Shown here: positions 9,844 to 19,019 of the stretch, piece after piece | Position numbering within the stretch: the stretch's first letter is position 1 | Layout: each line of letters opens with the position of its first letter | Origin: Streptococcus parasanguinis | GTDB taxonomy: Bacteria > Bacillota > Bacilli > Lactobacillales > Streptococcaceae | Direction: 5' to 3' | Length of the DNA stretch: 64,000 nt | NCBI RefSeq assembly: GCF_032163505.1 | Contig: NZ_CP134147.1 | Location: 1,640,501-1,704,500, forward strand | Made by a program: the position numbers and the translations under genes | Notes under the pieces: generated by a model | Database searches by the model: none | Told to the model about the DNA's origin: nothing | Seen by the model: only the letters and a program-made list of their open reading frames with translations

Positions 9844-10231
9844 TCCTATTAAACAACGGTTGAAAAAAACGATTCTCTGGTATATTCTGATTTCAGCTTT
9901 CTTCTTTGTCGGAAGTCGCATCTATGAACATTTTAGTTTTGGCGAAACCTCTGCCTTCATGCACTACCTCTTCTTGATTCCTTTGATCGGTGGCACCCTA
10001 CTAGTGCTTCTACAGTTGATGGTGAAAGGCTTCTCTCGCCTGAGTCTCAATCTTTGGAATTCTGGAGTGGCTACGCTCACAGCCGGAGCCCTCTACCGAG
10101 GGATTGTTAACCTCTCTGGTCGATCTACTACAATGGATCAACCCTATTATTACCTTGGAGTTGCCTTTCTAGCACTAGCTCTGATCAGCCTCTTCTTTGT
10201 CCGCAGTGTCTGGGTGGAAAAAACAGCCTAA
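9818..10231 (+). CDS. Small four-helix membrane protein of the glycan operon
   Basis: A 137-residue protein with four predicted membrane helices (about 18-36, 48-66, 76-95 and 112-130) and a basic N-terminus. No family is recognised. The GTG start at 9818 lies inside the preceding gene (26-bp overlap) and follows AGAAAGG; a stop codon in frame just upstream rules out a longer protein. Overlaps on both sides of the middle gene imply the three products work together, perhaps as a membrane complex. Confidence 0.7.
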   Translation: MTLSISVTNPIKQRLKKTILWYILISAFFFVGSRIYEHFSFGETSAFMHYLFLIPLIGGTLLVLLQLMVKGFSRLSLNLWNSGVATLTAGALYRGIVNLSGRSTTMDQPYYYLGVAFLALALISLFFVRSVWVEKTA

Positions 10232-10237
10232 GACATG

Positions 10238-10271
10238 AAAAACGTCCGTTTCTTAAAAAAACGGACGTTTT
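10238..10271. terminator. Bidirectional terminator
   Basis: A long perfect stem, AAAACGTCCGTTT with AAACGGACGTTTT, with a short loop and T/A tracts on both sides. It separates the glycan operon from the convergent 5'-nucleotidase gene. Confidence 0.88.
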
Positions 10272-10297
10272 TTAGGGTAAGTTAACGGATGAAGAAC

Positions 10298-12394
10298 TTA
10301 ACCTTCACGTTTTTTGCTGACTACAAAGCCTGCTAAAGCTAGTGAGGTCATGCCAAAGAGGCTAAGGACTGTGGAAGCCAATTCTTCTTGACCTGTTTTT
10401 GGAAGACCCGTTGCTGGTGTAGCAGCTACTTCTGCTTGGCCACCCGTATGATAAGTGACAGCGACTGGTTTGACACTTGCCACTTCTTTTGTTTCGCTTG
10501 CAGCTGGTTGAGCTGGAGTTACTGGGTTTTCAGGTTGAGATGTTGGGGTAGTAGGAGTCACTGGAGCTACAGGATGGACTGGATTTACAGGACTTACTGG
10601 ATCAACTGGCGATGGCTGTGGTTCCTGTTGTGGTTGAGGTTCTGGAGTTGGTTTTTCTTCTTCCACTTTTTCCACAAATGTCTTGTTACCCAAGATTGAA
10701 GCAGATAACTTCTTCCCTGCCTTATTCACATCTTCGATGTATTGGATAAAGACTTCTGTATCTGGATTAATAGCACCGATCAATTTTGTATCGCGGAAGA
10801 CTGAGAAGCCATCACCACCACCATACAAGAAGTCGTTGATAATCGCCTTGTAGGTCTTGTTGCGATCAATTTCAGTTCCGTCTGCCTTGTAAGCTTTCAC
10901 GACCTTATAAGGATTTTCTTCCGTTGCATCGGCTGGTTTCGTATAGGTGTACTTGATCCCTGCCATTTGCAAGAAGTAAAGCTCTTTCTCATCATATTGT
11001 TGATCCAAAGCTTTGTAGATTTGGTCCCCAGTGATTTCTACTACTTGGAGGATATTTCCAAATGGTTGCACTGCTTGAGCTGCACCCCAAGTGACTGTTC
11101 CGTCTGGTTTCACCACGAGGTCTGCACGAATTCCTCCATTATTGGTGAAGGCAAAGTCAACATCTGGATAACCTGATTTTTTGGCAATATCTAGTTGCGC
11201 TGCTGTGACCAAATCTCCAACAGCACTTTCTTTTTGCGCATTCAATTCACGGGTAAATATTTCAGCTTTGTCTGCTGTACCGATTTTTGCTTCTGTTACT
11301 TTTTTAACCGTCGCATTGGCATCATCGATGATCGCTTGAACCTTGGCATCTTTTGCTTTGCCTTTCGATGGATCTACCGCAATAATCTTAGCAGTTGGAG
11401 CTTTGACAAAGTCAGCTGTATCCGTATCTAGGACCCCACGGACATCCGAGTAAGCTTTCCCTTGAGACGTACCTTGAACAATCAAGGTATTTCCAACCAT
11501 CCCGTTTGTATATTGGTGGTTATGACCTGCAAAGACGATATCCACTGAGTTTTCAGGATAGATTTGGTTTAATTTTTTAATCATGTCTGCAGCAGGACCT
11601 TCTGCTACACCATTCTTACTAGTGGCAGCAACGTGGGCTAAGACAGCAATAGCATGAACCCCTTGGTCATTTAATTCACGAGCATATTTAGCAATCGATT
11701 CTGCTTCATCCAAAACCCGGTATTGTTCATGATTTTTACGCAAGACAAGATTTGGGAATTCTGTCGTAACAACCCCGATAAATCCGACTTTAACAGTCTT
11801 GTCATTGACTGGGATTTCTTTGATGGTATAAGGTTTCCAGTCAAATGGGATTTTGTTGGTATCTTTGTCAACCAAGTTGGCAATCACGACTTCTTGTTTA
11901 GAAGCTTCATGAGGATACTCATCGACGATCTTGTTGAATTGACCAGGTGTTGGGGCTTCCCCCTTCATGATCCGGTTGAATTCACCAAGTCCTTCGTCAA
12001 ACTCGTGATTTCCAAGGGTTCCGTATTCAAAGTTCATTTCATTGAAGACTTTTACAGTTGGTTCATCTTGAAGGAGGGCAGAGTTGGCTGGACTAGCTCC
12101 GACCATATCTCCAGCTTGCACACGGATGCTGGCATTTGGCGTTCCGGCATTCTCCGTTTCAAAGTCTTTTTGCGAATCGTTCAAATAGGTTGCCAAAAGT
12201 GGGGCTGTTCCTGCGTTTTTCACAGTTTCGCCTTCTAAACGAGCTGTCCCTGTTTGTTCCAAGGCACCGTGGAAGTCATTAACGCCCATGAACTGTACGG
12301 GCAATTCGTCTGCAAAAACGCTATTGATCGCAAAAACACTAAGACCTGCAGCGACCGCTAGGATACTGCTTTTCAAGATAATTTTTTTCTTCAT
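10298..12394 (-). CDS. nt5e: Cell-wall-anchored 5'-nucleotidase / metallophosphatase
   Basis: This surface enzyme removes phosphate from AMP and other nucleotides outside the cell; related oral streptococcal enzymes make adenosine and blunt host defence. Its 698 residues have a signal peptide ending near FADE, a metallophosphatase domain (NDFHG, GDMVG, GNHEFDEG, FAGHNHQ), a 5'-nucleotidase C-terminal domain (NNGGIRADL, GGGDGF), a Pro-rich wall-spanning stretch, and LPKTG with a hydrophobic segment and basic tail for sortase A. I chose ATG 12394 because GGAG lies 8 bases upstream; an in-frame ATG four codons earlier overlaps that site. It is monocistronic. Confidence 0.92.
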   Translation of the reverse strand: MKKKIILKSSILAVAAGLSVFAINSVFADELPVQFMGVNDFHGALEQTGTARLEGETVKNAGTAPLLATYLNDSQKDFETENAGTPNASIRVQAGDMVGASPANSALLQDEPTVKVFNEMNFEYGTLGNHEFDEGLGEFNRIMKGEAPTPGQFNKIVDEYPHEASKQEVVIANLVDKDTNKIPFDWKPYTIKEIPVNDKTVKVGFIGVVTTEFPNLVLRKNHEQYRVLDEAESIAKYARELNDQGVHAIAVLAHVAATSKNGVAEGPAADMIKKLNQIYPENSVDIVFAGHNHQYTNGMVGNTLIVQGTSQGKAYSDVRGVLDTDTADFVKAPTAKIIAVDPSKGKAKDAKVQAIIDDANATVKKVTEAKIGTADKAEIFTRELNAQKESAVGDLVTAAQLDIAKKSGYPDVDFAFTNNGGIRADLVVKPDGTVTWGAAQAVQPFGNILQVVEITGDQIYKALDQQYDEKELYFLQMAGIKYTYTKPADATEENPYKVVKAYKADGTEIDRNKTYKAIINDFLYGGGDGFSVFRDTKLIGAINPDTEVFIQYIEDVNKAGKKLSASILGNKTFVEKVEEEKPTPEPQPQQEPQPSPVDPVSPVNPVHPVAPVTPTTPTSQPENPVTPAQPAASETKEVASVKPVAVTYHTGGQAEVAATPATGLPKTGQEELASTVLSLFGMTSLALAGFVVSKKREG

Positions 12395-12475
12395 AGAATA
12401 CTCCATTTTCTAATGTAGAACACTTCTCCAAAAAGGAGAACGCAGAACAGTTGATTTGCTGCAATCAGCTCTTCC

Positions 12476-12548
12476 ATTTTACTATTTTTTCGGTTTTACT
12501 TCAATATTTTCCTAGAAACTCTTACAATTTTATTGGAAAGCGCTTGAT
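12476..12548 (-). promoter_or_regulatory. nt5e promoter with cre-like site
   Basis: TTGAAG and TAAAAT on the minus strand are 17 bp apart (-35 at 12499-12504, -10 at 12476-12481). About 40 bp upstream is AAAGCGCTT (12537-12545), the palindromic core of a CcpA cre site, suggesting carbon-source control. A small hairpin TTCTCC/GGAGAA lies in the leader. Confidence 0.5.
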
Positions 12549-12603
12549 TTCCGAACATCTATTCTCATCCTCTTACTTTTGTTACTTGCTGTTCATCACA
12601 AAA

Positions 12604-12778
12604 GAGGCTGGGACAAAAGTCCTAGCCTCTCAATTATTTTTGGATTGTCGAGCAAGACGCAGTGGTTGAGTGGGCTCTACTACGCTGATTTCATCAGCTT
12701 TTACAGCCCTACTCAACTGTGCGGAGGTGGGACGACGAAATCGAATTCTAACGAATTACCGATTTCTGTCCCACTCTC
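12604..12778. repeat. Three-hairpin dispersed repeat, copy 1
   Basis: A 175-bp element, almost identical to the one at 38163-38336 (same order, about 97% alike by eye). It folds as three consecutive hairpins: A, GAGGCTGGGAC/GTCCTAGCCTC (12604-12629); B, GTTGAGT...ACTCAAC enclosing GCTGAT/ATCAGC (12665-12717); C, GTGGGAC...GTCCCAC enclosing GAAATCG/CGATTTC (12727-12774). It has no coding capacity. It sits just downstream of the minus-strand xpk gene, where it may act as a transcription terminator or RNA-stabilising tail. Confidence 0.85.
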
Positions 12779-12783
12779 TTTTC

Positions 12784-15168
12784 TTATTTATTCACGTTTT
12801 CCCATTTCCAGTTTTGAACTTCTGGAATGTCGTCTCCGTTTTCACGGATGTAGTCATGGTGGAAGGCGATTGTTTCATCCATCTTCGCTGCAAATGCGCT
12901 TGCTGCATCTCCAAGAGCTGCATTAGCTGCATCTTGTGCCAAGTGGAAGCGATCCAACTCAGACATCACACGCATATCAAATGGTGTGGTGATATCCCCG
13001 TTTTCACGGTAACCATGTACACGAAGGTTATGGTTGTGACGGTTGAAGAAGATATCACGGATCATGCCTTCGTAACCATGGAAAGCAAAGATGACTGGTT
13101 TATCCGTTGTGAAGACTTTGTTAAATTCTTCATCTGAAAGTCCACGCGCATCAACGGATGGGTGACGCAATTTCAAGATATCCACAACGTTGACAAAGCG
13201 GATCTTCAATTCTGGGAAGGCTTTGTGCAAGATTGTGATGGCTGCAAGAGCTTCTAAGTTTGGCTCTGTACCTGCAGCTGCAATAACAAGATCTGGCTCT
13301 TCATCTGCTGAAACAGTTGATGCCCAATCGATCACCTTGTATCCTTCACGAACCAATTCTTCTGCTTCAGTTGCTGAGTAGAATTGAGGACGTGGGTGTT
13401 TAGAAGAAACAATCAAGTTGATCACATCTTCTCCCTTGAAGGCTTCATCCATTACCGCAAGCAAGCTATTGGTATCTGCTGGCAAGTATTCACGGATGTA
13501 TTCAGGAGTTTTCTCAGCCAAGTGAGTCAAGATACCTGGATCTTGGTGAGTGTAGCCATTGTGGTCTTGTTGGAAAACAGTTGAAGTTGCAATCAAGTTC
13601 AAGGCTGGGTAGTTTTTACGCCATGTTGTATGTGTCTTAGACTTACGCAACCATTTGAAGTGTTGAGTGATCATAGAATCCACAACACGAAGGAAGGATT
13701 CGTAAGAGGCGAAGAATCCATGACGACCTGTCAAGACATATCCTTCAAGCATACCTTCTGCTTGGTGCTCTGACAATTGAGAGTCAATGACACGACCAGC
13801 AGGGCTCAAGGCTTCATCGTAGTCTGGTTTCATACGTCCTAACCATTGACGGCTTGTACGAGTGAAGACTTCTTGAAGACGGTTTGATTTGGTTTCGTCT
13901 GGACCGAAGATACGGAAGTTATCTGGGTTCGCATCTACCAAGTCTGCCGCATACTTACCAAATTCGATCATGTCTTGAGCCATGATTTCACCTGGTGTGT
14001 TGAATTGAAGGGCATGTTTCTTCCAATCAGCTGTGTTCATTGGTTTGATCACACCAGCATTTGTGATTGGGTTCATCGCCATGCGACGGTCACCTTTTGG
14101 TGCAATTTCCGCAATTTCAGGAACTAGTTTACCAGTTTCGTCGAACAATTCAGCTGGGCGGTAAGATTCCAACCATGAAAGAAGAGCATCGACATGCTCC
14201 ATGTGGTGAGCATCTACTGGGATTGGAACTTGGTGCGCACGGAATCCACCCTCGATAGGTGTTCCTTCCCATGCTTTTGGACCAGTCCAACCTTTAGGAA
14301 TACGAGCAATCAAGACAGGGTAAACTGGTTGAGTTGCTTCTTCAGCAGAACCTTTACGAGCTTCTGCTTGGACTTTCTTGATTTCTTCAATTGCTTCGTC
14401 CAATTTTTCAGCAAACAAAGCGTGTGCAGCTTCGTGGTCTTCTGAAATTGCAGTGACATTCGCAAAGATTGGCTTCCATCCAAGACCTTCAAAGAAGAGG
14501 GCCAATTCTTCGTCTGTTTTGCGTTCGAAGATGGTTGGGTTGTGGATCTTCCCACCGTTGAGGTAGAAGATTGGAAGGATAGCCCCATCGTTGACTGGGT
14601 TCAAGAAAGTATTTGACAACCAACCAGCCATCAATGGACCTGTTTCTCCTTCACCGTCACCGATAACTGTGGCAGCAATCACATCTGGATTATCCAATAC
14701 AGCACCAGCAGCGTGAGAAAGGGCATAACCAAGTTCTCCACCTTCGTGGATAGATCCTGGTGTTTCAGGCGCTGCGTGAGAAGCAATTCCTCCTGGGAAT
14801 GAGAAGATCTTACACAAGTGTTTGAAACCTTCTTCATTTTGTGGGATGTTTGGATTCAATTCAGTATAAGAACCATCTAAGTAAGAGTTCGATACCATTA
14901 CTTGTCCACCGTGACCTGGTCCTTCAATATAGAACATATCCAAGTCGTATTTGTTGATGGCACGGTTCAAGTGAGCATAGATAAAGTTTTGCCCTGGTAC
15001 AGTTCCCCAGTGTCCGATTGGGTGAGCCTTCAAGTCATTTTCAACGACTTCGCGCTTCAACAATGGGTTATCTTTCAAGTACATTTGAGCAGCTGAAATG
15101 TAGTTGGCTGCACGCCACCAAGCGTCTACTTTATCCAAGTAAGCTTTGCTGTTATAATCGACAGTCAT
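12784..15168 (-). CDS. xpk: Phosphoketolase
   Basis: This thiamine-diphosphate enzyme splits xylulose-5-phosphate (and often fructose-6-phosphate) with phosphate to acetyl phosphate plus a triose or tetrose phosphate. In oral streptococci it supplies acetyl phosphate and ATP and supports peroxide survival. The 794-residue length is standard. Visible signatures are EGPGHGGQ near residue 80 and the TPP-binding [14 protein letters not shown] precedes ATG 15168. It is monocistronic and its 3' flank is the three-hairpin repeat. Confidence 0.95.
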   Translation of the reverse strand: MTVDYNSKAYLDKVDAWWRAANYISAAQMYLKDNPLLKREVVENDLKAHPIGHWGTVPGQNFIYAHLNRAINKYDLDMFYIEGPGHGGQVMVSNSYLDGSYTELNPNIPQNEEGFKHLCKIFSFPGGIASHAAPETPGSIHEGGELGYALSHAAGAVLDNPDVIAATVIGDGEGETGPLMAGWLSNTFLNPVNDGAILPIFYLNGGKIHNPTIFERKTDEELALFFEGLGWKPIFANVTAISEDHEAAHALFAEKLDEAIEEIKKVQAEARKGSAEEATQPVYPVLIARIPKGWTGPKAWEGTPIEGGFRAHQVPIPVDAHHMEHVDALLSWLESYRPAELFDETGKLVPEIAEIAPKGDRRMAMNPITNAGVIKPMNTADWKKHALQFNTPGEIMAQDMIEFGKYAADLVDANPDNFRIFGPDETKSNRLQEVFTRTSRQWLGRMKPDYDEALSPAGRVIDSQLSEHQAEGMLEGYVLTGRHGFFASYESFLRVVDSMITQHFKWLRKSKTHTTWRKNYPALNLIATSTVFQQDHNGYTHQDPGILTHLAEKTPEYIREYLPADTNSLLAVMDEAFKGEDVINLIVSSKHPRPQFYSATEAEELVREGYKVIDWASTVSADEEPDLVIAAAGTEPNLEALAAITILHKAFPELKIRFVNVVDILKLRHPSVDARGLSDEEFNKVFTTDKPVIFAFHGYEGMIRDIFFNRHNHNLRVHGYRENGDITTPFDMRVMSELDRFHLAQDAANAALGDAASAFAAKMDETIAFHHDYIRENGDDIPEVQNWKWENVNK

Positions 15169-15235
15169 CTTGTCTCCTCACAATTTCTAGACAGGTCTGT
15201 TGAATAACCTGTTCGTTTGATCAATAGTTTAAACA

Positions 15236-15297
15236 ATCTGTTTTCAATCAAACAGATGATATTGAAGAAAATATTCAATATTACTTCTATTCTATCA
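15236..15297 (-). promoter_or_regulatory. xpk promoter region with two inverted repeats
   Basis: The minus strand shows an extended -10 TGATAGAAT (hexamer 15289-15294). Downstream of it, in the first part of the transcript, are two inverted repeats: ATATTGAA/TTCAATAT (15259-15266 and 15274-15281) and ATCTGTTT/AAACAGAT (15236-15243 and 15250-15257). These are candidate operators or leader hairpins. No gene is seen between xpk and hutI. Confidence 0.5.
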
Positions 15298-15400
15298 AGA
15301 ATTTCCCTTTTTGTACATCAGAAAGTAAGAAAAATATTCTTTGAACGTCAAATTTTAATTTCCTACTAAAGTGGTTCCATTCCCTACAGGGATAGGTTTT

Positions 15401-15439
15401 AAAAAAAGACTTTGCTGATTTTTGCAAACCAGCAAAGTC
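15401..15439 (-). terminator. hutI terminator
   Basis: A 10-bp perfect stem GACTTTGCTG/CAGCAAAGTC (15408-15417 and 15430-15439), followed on the minus strand by T7 (15401-15407). Confidence 0.9.
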
Positions 15440-15458
15440 CCAAATGAAATGGAGTCAG

Positions 15459-16706
15459 TTAAATGACTTTTTGACCTTTCTTGTAGACATCTGTCACGAG
15501 ATTTGTCGCAAAGAAATAGAAGAGATAATCTAGATTTGGTGCATCAAAGATGGTAATGTCGGCCTGTTTGCCAACATCGAAAGAGCCGATTGTTTTAGCA
15601 CGATCAACTGAATAGGCCGCATTGATGGTCACTGCATTGAGAATTTCTACTGGAGTTAGGCGCATCATGAAGCAACCTAGATGCATGGCAAACTGGAGAT
15701 TGGCTGTTGGACAAGACCCTGGGTTGCTGTCCGTTGTTAGGGTAATGGCCATCCCAGCGTCCAACATCTTACGAGCCGGTGCATAAGTATCTTCCATGAG
15801 GCTGAAGGTTGTAGCTGGCAAAAGATTTCCAATCACTTTTGCTGCAGCTAATTTTTGAATGCCTTCATCCGTAATCACCATCAAGTGTTCTGCGCTTGTA
15901 GATTCCAATTCCGCCGCCACATCCACGCCACCAATGGATTCGATCTCATCGGCATGAATCCGCAGTTTGAATCCCATCTCCTTAGCTTTTGAAAGAAGAT
16001 AGCGAGATTCATCTGCTGTAAAGACACCTTTTTCACAGAAGATATCACAGAACTCAGCTAGTTTTTCTTCCTTCACTTTGGGAAGCATTTGTTCCACAAT
16101 GAGATCTAAATATTCTTGGGAACGGCCCTTGTACTCTGTTGGGATCGCATGGGCTGCCATAAAGGTCGAAACCAAGTCTATTTGATGATCACGGTCCAGT
16201 GCAGCCACAACATCCAACTGGCGTTTTTCAGTTTCCCAATCCAAACCATAGCCACTCTTGGCTTCGACAGTGGTCACTCCATGACGCAACATGTAATCCA
16301 ACAGTCGTTTGGACTTGTCATAGAGATTTTCAAAAGAAGCTTCCCGTGTCGCCCGAACCGTGCTCAGAATTCCACCGCCTTGGGCGAGGATGTCTAAGTA
16401 AGAAACACCCGCTAATTTTTTCGCAAATTCATGTTCACGACTACCTCCATAGACCAAGTGGGTATGGCAGTCAATCAGGCCAGGAGTCGCAACTTTTCCT
16501 TCACAGGATTTCACTTCCGTATGGTCATCAATCAGTTCTGGTTCTGGTTGACCTGTCCCAACTGCAAGAATTTTTCCATCCTTAATAGCGATATAAGCAT
16601 CGGAAAGGATTTGCGCTTCTGCCATCTCTTTTCCATAGAGAGGATGGCCTAGATCATTCGGACAAAACAATTGGTTAAAGTGGGTTAATAGGATATCAGC
16701 AGACAT
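15459..16706 (-). CDS. hutI: Imidazolonepropionase
   Basis: HutI is an amidohydrolase that opens 4-imidazolone-5-propanoate to N-formimino-L-glutamate, the third step of histidine breakdown. The 415 residues carry the metal site of the superfamily: [12 protein letters not shown] after the first strand, AAHAIP, HADEIE and TTDSNPGS. The start is set at ATG 16706 because AAAGGA lies 9 bases upstream; an ATG three codons earlier would directly abut that site. The gene is alone on the minus strand and divergent from the rest of the hut operon, with a mirrored copy of the same promoter structure. Confidence 0.95.
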   Translation of the reverse strand: MSADILLTHFNQLFCPNDLGHPLYGKEMAEAQILSDAYIAIKDGKILAVGTGQPEPELIDDHTEVKSCEGKVATPGLIDCHTHLVYGGSREHEFAKKLAGVSYLDILAQGGGILSTVRATREASFENLYDKSKRLLDYMLRHGVTTVEAKSGYGLDWETEKRQLDVVAALDRDHQIDLVSTFMAAHAIPTEYKGRSQEYLDLIVEQMLPKVKEEKLAEFCDIFCEKGVFTADESRYLLSKAKEMGFKLRIHADEIESIGGVDVAAELESTSAEHLMVITDEGIQKLAAAKVIGNLLPATTFSLMEDTYAPARKMLDAGMAITLTTDSNPGSCPTANLQFAMHLGCFMMRLTPVEILNAVTINAAYSVDRAKTIGSFDVGKQADITIFDAPNLDYLFYFFATNLVTDVYKKGQKVI

Positions 16707-16747
16707 ATGAAACATTCCTTTCTATTTCCATTGTTATTCATTTTACA

Positions 16748-16779
16748 ATTCTACAGGAAAAGCGTCAAAAAAAAGTCAA
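16748..16779 (-). promoter_or_regulatory. hutI promoter with SARP-type direct repeats
   Basis: Reading the minus strand: heptamer TTGACTT (16779-16773), 4 bp, heptamer TTGACGC (16768-16762), 8 bp, then TAGAAT (16753-16748) as the -10. The 11-bp repeat period and the 8-bp gap to the -10 are exactly those described for SARP activators. As an ordinary promoter it is poor, since the two possible -35 elements are 20 and 9 bp from the -10. The predicted start of transcription is near 16741. Confidence 0.65.
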
Positions 16780-16828
16780 AAAGTTTTTCCCTCATTTTTT
16801 TTTGCTTTATTAAAAATTATATTTTTTT

Positions 16829-16860
16829 TTGACTCTTTATTGACGTTTCTTCGATACAAT
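16829..16860 (+). promoter_or_regulatory. hutU operon promoter with SARP-type direct repeats
   Basis: TTGACTC (16829-16835), 4 bp, TTGACGT (16840-16846), 8 bp, then TACAAT (16855-16860). It is the mirror image of the hutI element and matches it at 15 of 17 positions over the two repeats. The identical spacing in both directions argues for a bound activator rather than chance. Confidence 0.65.
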
Positions 16861-16905
16861 AAAGAAAATATAAATTCACAGTCCAACTATAAGGAGGGTT
16901 CTGCT

Positions 16906-18936
16906 ATGTCATTTATAGACGAGAAAGAAATTGCAGCTGCTATGTCTGTCAAACTTGACTTTGATGTCCTACCTGAAAAGGCGACTTTTCAAGAAGGCAT
17001 CCGTCGTGCACCTGATAGAGGCTTCCGCTTAACGCAAGCTCAGACTGAAATTGCCCTTAAAAATGCTTTGCGTTACATTCCTAAAAAATTCCACCAAGAG
17101 TTGATCCCAGAATTTCTGGAAGAACTGAGAACTCGCGGTCGGATCTATGGCTATCGCTTCCGTCCAAAAGATCGGATCTACGGAAAACCAATCGATGAGT
17201 ACAAAGGAAAATGCACTGCTGCTAAGGCTATGCAGGTCATGATCGACAACAACTTGAGCTTTGAAATTGCCCTTTATCCATATGAATTGGTCACTTATGG
17301 GGAAACAGGATCTGTCTGCGCCAACTGGATGCAGTACAACTTGATCAAGAAATACTTGGAAGTCATGACAGAAGACCAAACCTTGGTGGTTGAATCGGGT
17401 CACCCTCTAGGCCTCTTCAAATCGAAACCAGAAGCTCCTCGTGTCGTCATTACTAACGGTCTCTTGATTGGTGAATATGACAATATGCGCGACTGGGAAA
17501 TCGCTGAAGAAATGGGAGTAACCAACTACGGTCAGATGACGGCTGGTGGCTGGATGTACATCGGTCCTCAAGGGATCGTTCACGGTACTTTCAACACCCT
17601 TCTCAATGCTGGTCGTCTTAAACTCGGTGTGCCTGATGACGGCGACTTAACTGGTAAACTCTTTATTTCATCTGGTCTCGGTGGAATGAGCGGAGCTCAA
17701 GGGAAAGCAGCTGAAATCGCAAAAGCGGTTGCCATCGTTGCAGAAGTGGACCGCTCTCGGATCGAAACCCGTCACTCTCAAGGCTGGATTAGCCAAGTGA
17801 CAGATAGTGCCGAAGAAGCTGTGAAATTGGCTCAAGCAGCCCTTGAAGCTGGTGAATCCACTTCGATTGCCTACCATGGTAATATCGTAGATTTGCTCGA
17901 ATATGTCAATGAACACAATGTTCACGTTCATCTCTTGTCTGACCAAACCTCTTGCCACAACGTTTATGATGGTGGCTATTGCCCAGTTGGCATCAGCTTT
18001 GAAGAGCGTACACGTTTGCTGGCAGAAGACAAAGAAACCTTCCGCCGTTTGGTTGATGAAACCTTGGCTCGTCACTTTGCAGTGATCAAAGCCTTGACGG
18101 CTAAAGGTACTTACTTCTTCGACTACGGTAATGCCTTCATGAAATCTGTTTACGACTCAGGCATCAAGGAAATTTCTAAGAATGGCTTGGATGACAAGGA
18201 CGGCTTCATTTGGCCATCTTATGTAGAAGATATCATGGGACCTATGCTCTTTGACTATGGATACGGTCCATTCCGTTGGGTCTGCCTCAGCGGTAAACAT
18301 GAAGACTTGATTGCAACTGACCACGCAGCTATGGAAGCGATCGATCCAACTCGTCGCTACCAAGACCGCGACAACTACAACTGGATTCGCGATGCTGAGA
18401 AGAACCAACTGGTGGTTGGTACACAAGCTCGTATTCTCTATCAAGATTGCATGGGCCGTGTCAATATTGCATTGAAATTCAATGAACTCATTCGCCAAGG
18501 CAAGATTGGACCTGTCATGATTGGACGTGACCACCACGACGTATCTGGTACGGATGCTCCATTCCGTGAAACATCAAACATCAAAGATGGATCAAACGTT
18601 ACTTGTGACATGGCGGTTCAATGTTACGCTGGTAACGCTGCTCGCGGTATGAGTCTCGTTGCCCTCCACAACGGTGGTGGTACTGGTATCGGTAAAGCCA
18701 TCAACGGTGGATTTGGTCTCGTTCTAGACGGTAGCCACCGGATCGATGAAATCATCAAGTCTGCCATTGCCTGGGATACCATGGGCGGGGTTGCTCGTCG
18801 GAACTGGGCACGGAACGATCATGCTATCGAAACAGCGATCGAGTACAACCGTCTCCATGCAGGAACAGACCACATCACCATTCCTTATCTGGCAGATGAA
18901 GATTTGGTCAAAGAAGCCGTTCAAAAATTGTTTTAA
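16906..18936 (+). CDS. hutU: Urocanate hydratase
   Basis: HutU converts urocanate to 4-imidazolone-5-propanoate using tightly bound NAD+ as an electrophile, the second step of the pathway. The 676-residue protein shows the NAD-binding stretch SSGLGGMSGAQGKAAE and the conserved DQTSCHNVY segment with its cysteine. I start it at ATG 16906, eight bases after AAGGAGGG; an upstream in-frame ATG at 16840 falls inside the promoter. It leads the plus-strand hut operon. Confidence 0.96.
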   Translation: MSFIDEKEIAAAMSVKLDFDVLPEKATFQEGIRRAPDRGFRLTQAQTEIALKNALRYIPKKFHQELIPEFLEELRTRGRIYGYRFRPKDRIYGKPIDEYKGKCTAAKAMQVMIDNNLSFEIALYPYELVTYGETGSVCANWMQYNLIKKYLEVMTEDQTLVVESGHPLGLFKSKPEAPRVVITNGLLIGEYDNMRDWEIAEEMGVTNYGQMTAGGWMYIGPQGIVHGTFNTLLNAGRLKLGVPDDGDLTGKLFISSGLGGMSGAQGKAAEIAKAVAIVAEVDRSRIETRHSQGWISQVTDSAEEAVKLAQAALEAGESTSIAYHGNIVDLLEYVNEHNVHVHLLSDQTSCHNVYDGGYCPVGISFEERTRLLAEDKETFRRLVDETLARHFAVIKALTAKGTYFFDYGNAFMKSVYDSGIKEISKNGLDDKDGFIWPSYVEDIMGPMLFDYGYGPFRWVCLSGKHEDLIATDHAAMEAIDPTRRYQDRDNYNWIRDAEKNQLVVGTQARILYQDCMGRVNIALKFNELIRQGKIGPVMIGRDHHDVSGTDAPFRETSNIKDGSNVTCDMAVQCYAGNAARGMSLVALHNGGGTGIGKAINGGFGLVLDGSHRIDEIIKSAIAWDTMGGVARRNWARNDHAIETAIEYNRLHAGTDHITIPYLADEDLVKEAVQKLF

Positions 18937-18960
18937 CATCAAAAAATAAAAACTGAGAAA

Positions 18961-18991
18961 GGGGAGGAAAATACAAAGACTCCTCCTCCCC
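18961..18991 (+). other. hutU-ftcD intercistronic hairpin
   Basis: GGGGAGGA pairs with TCCTCCCC (18961-18968 and 18984-18991). There is no following T-tract, so it looks like an mRNA processing or stability element, not a terminator. The left arm resembles a ribosome-binding site without a start codon after it. Confidence 0.5.
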
Positions 18992-19019
18992 AACTTCTCC
19001 TATAAAAAGAGGTAATCAT

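Noticed and set aside
10388..10699. Cys/Trp-rich frame opposite the 5'-nucleotidase wall domain
   Set aside because: It is the complement of a Pro/Thr-rich repeat region, with no ribosome-binding site or promoter.
12579..13137. Two plus-strand frames over the repeat and the xpk 3' end
   Set aside because: They run antisense to xpk and across the non-coding repeat, without start signals or recognisable protein features.
16741..16770. A cre site in the hutI/hutU intergenic region
   Set aside because: GGAAAAGCGTCA resembles part of a cre, but the second half does not match, and the direct repeats explain the sequence better.
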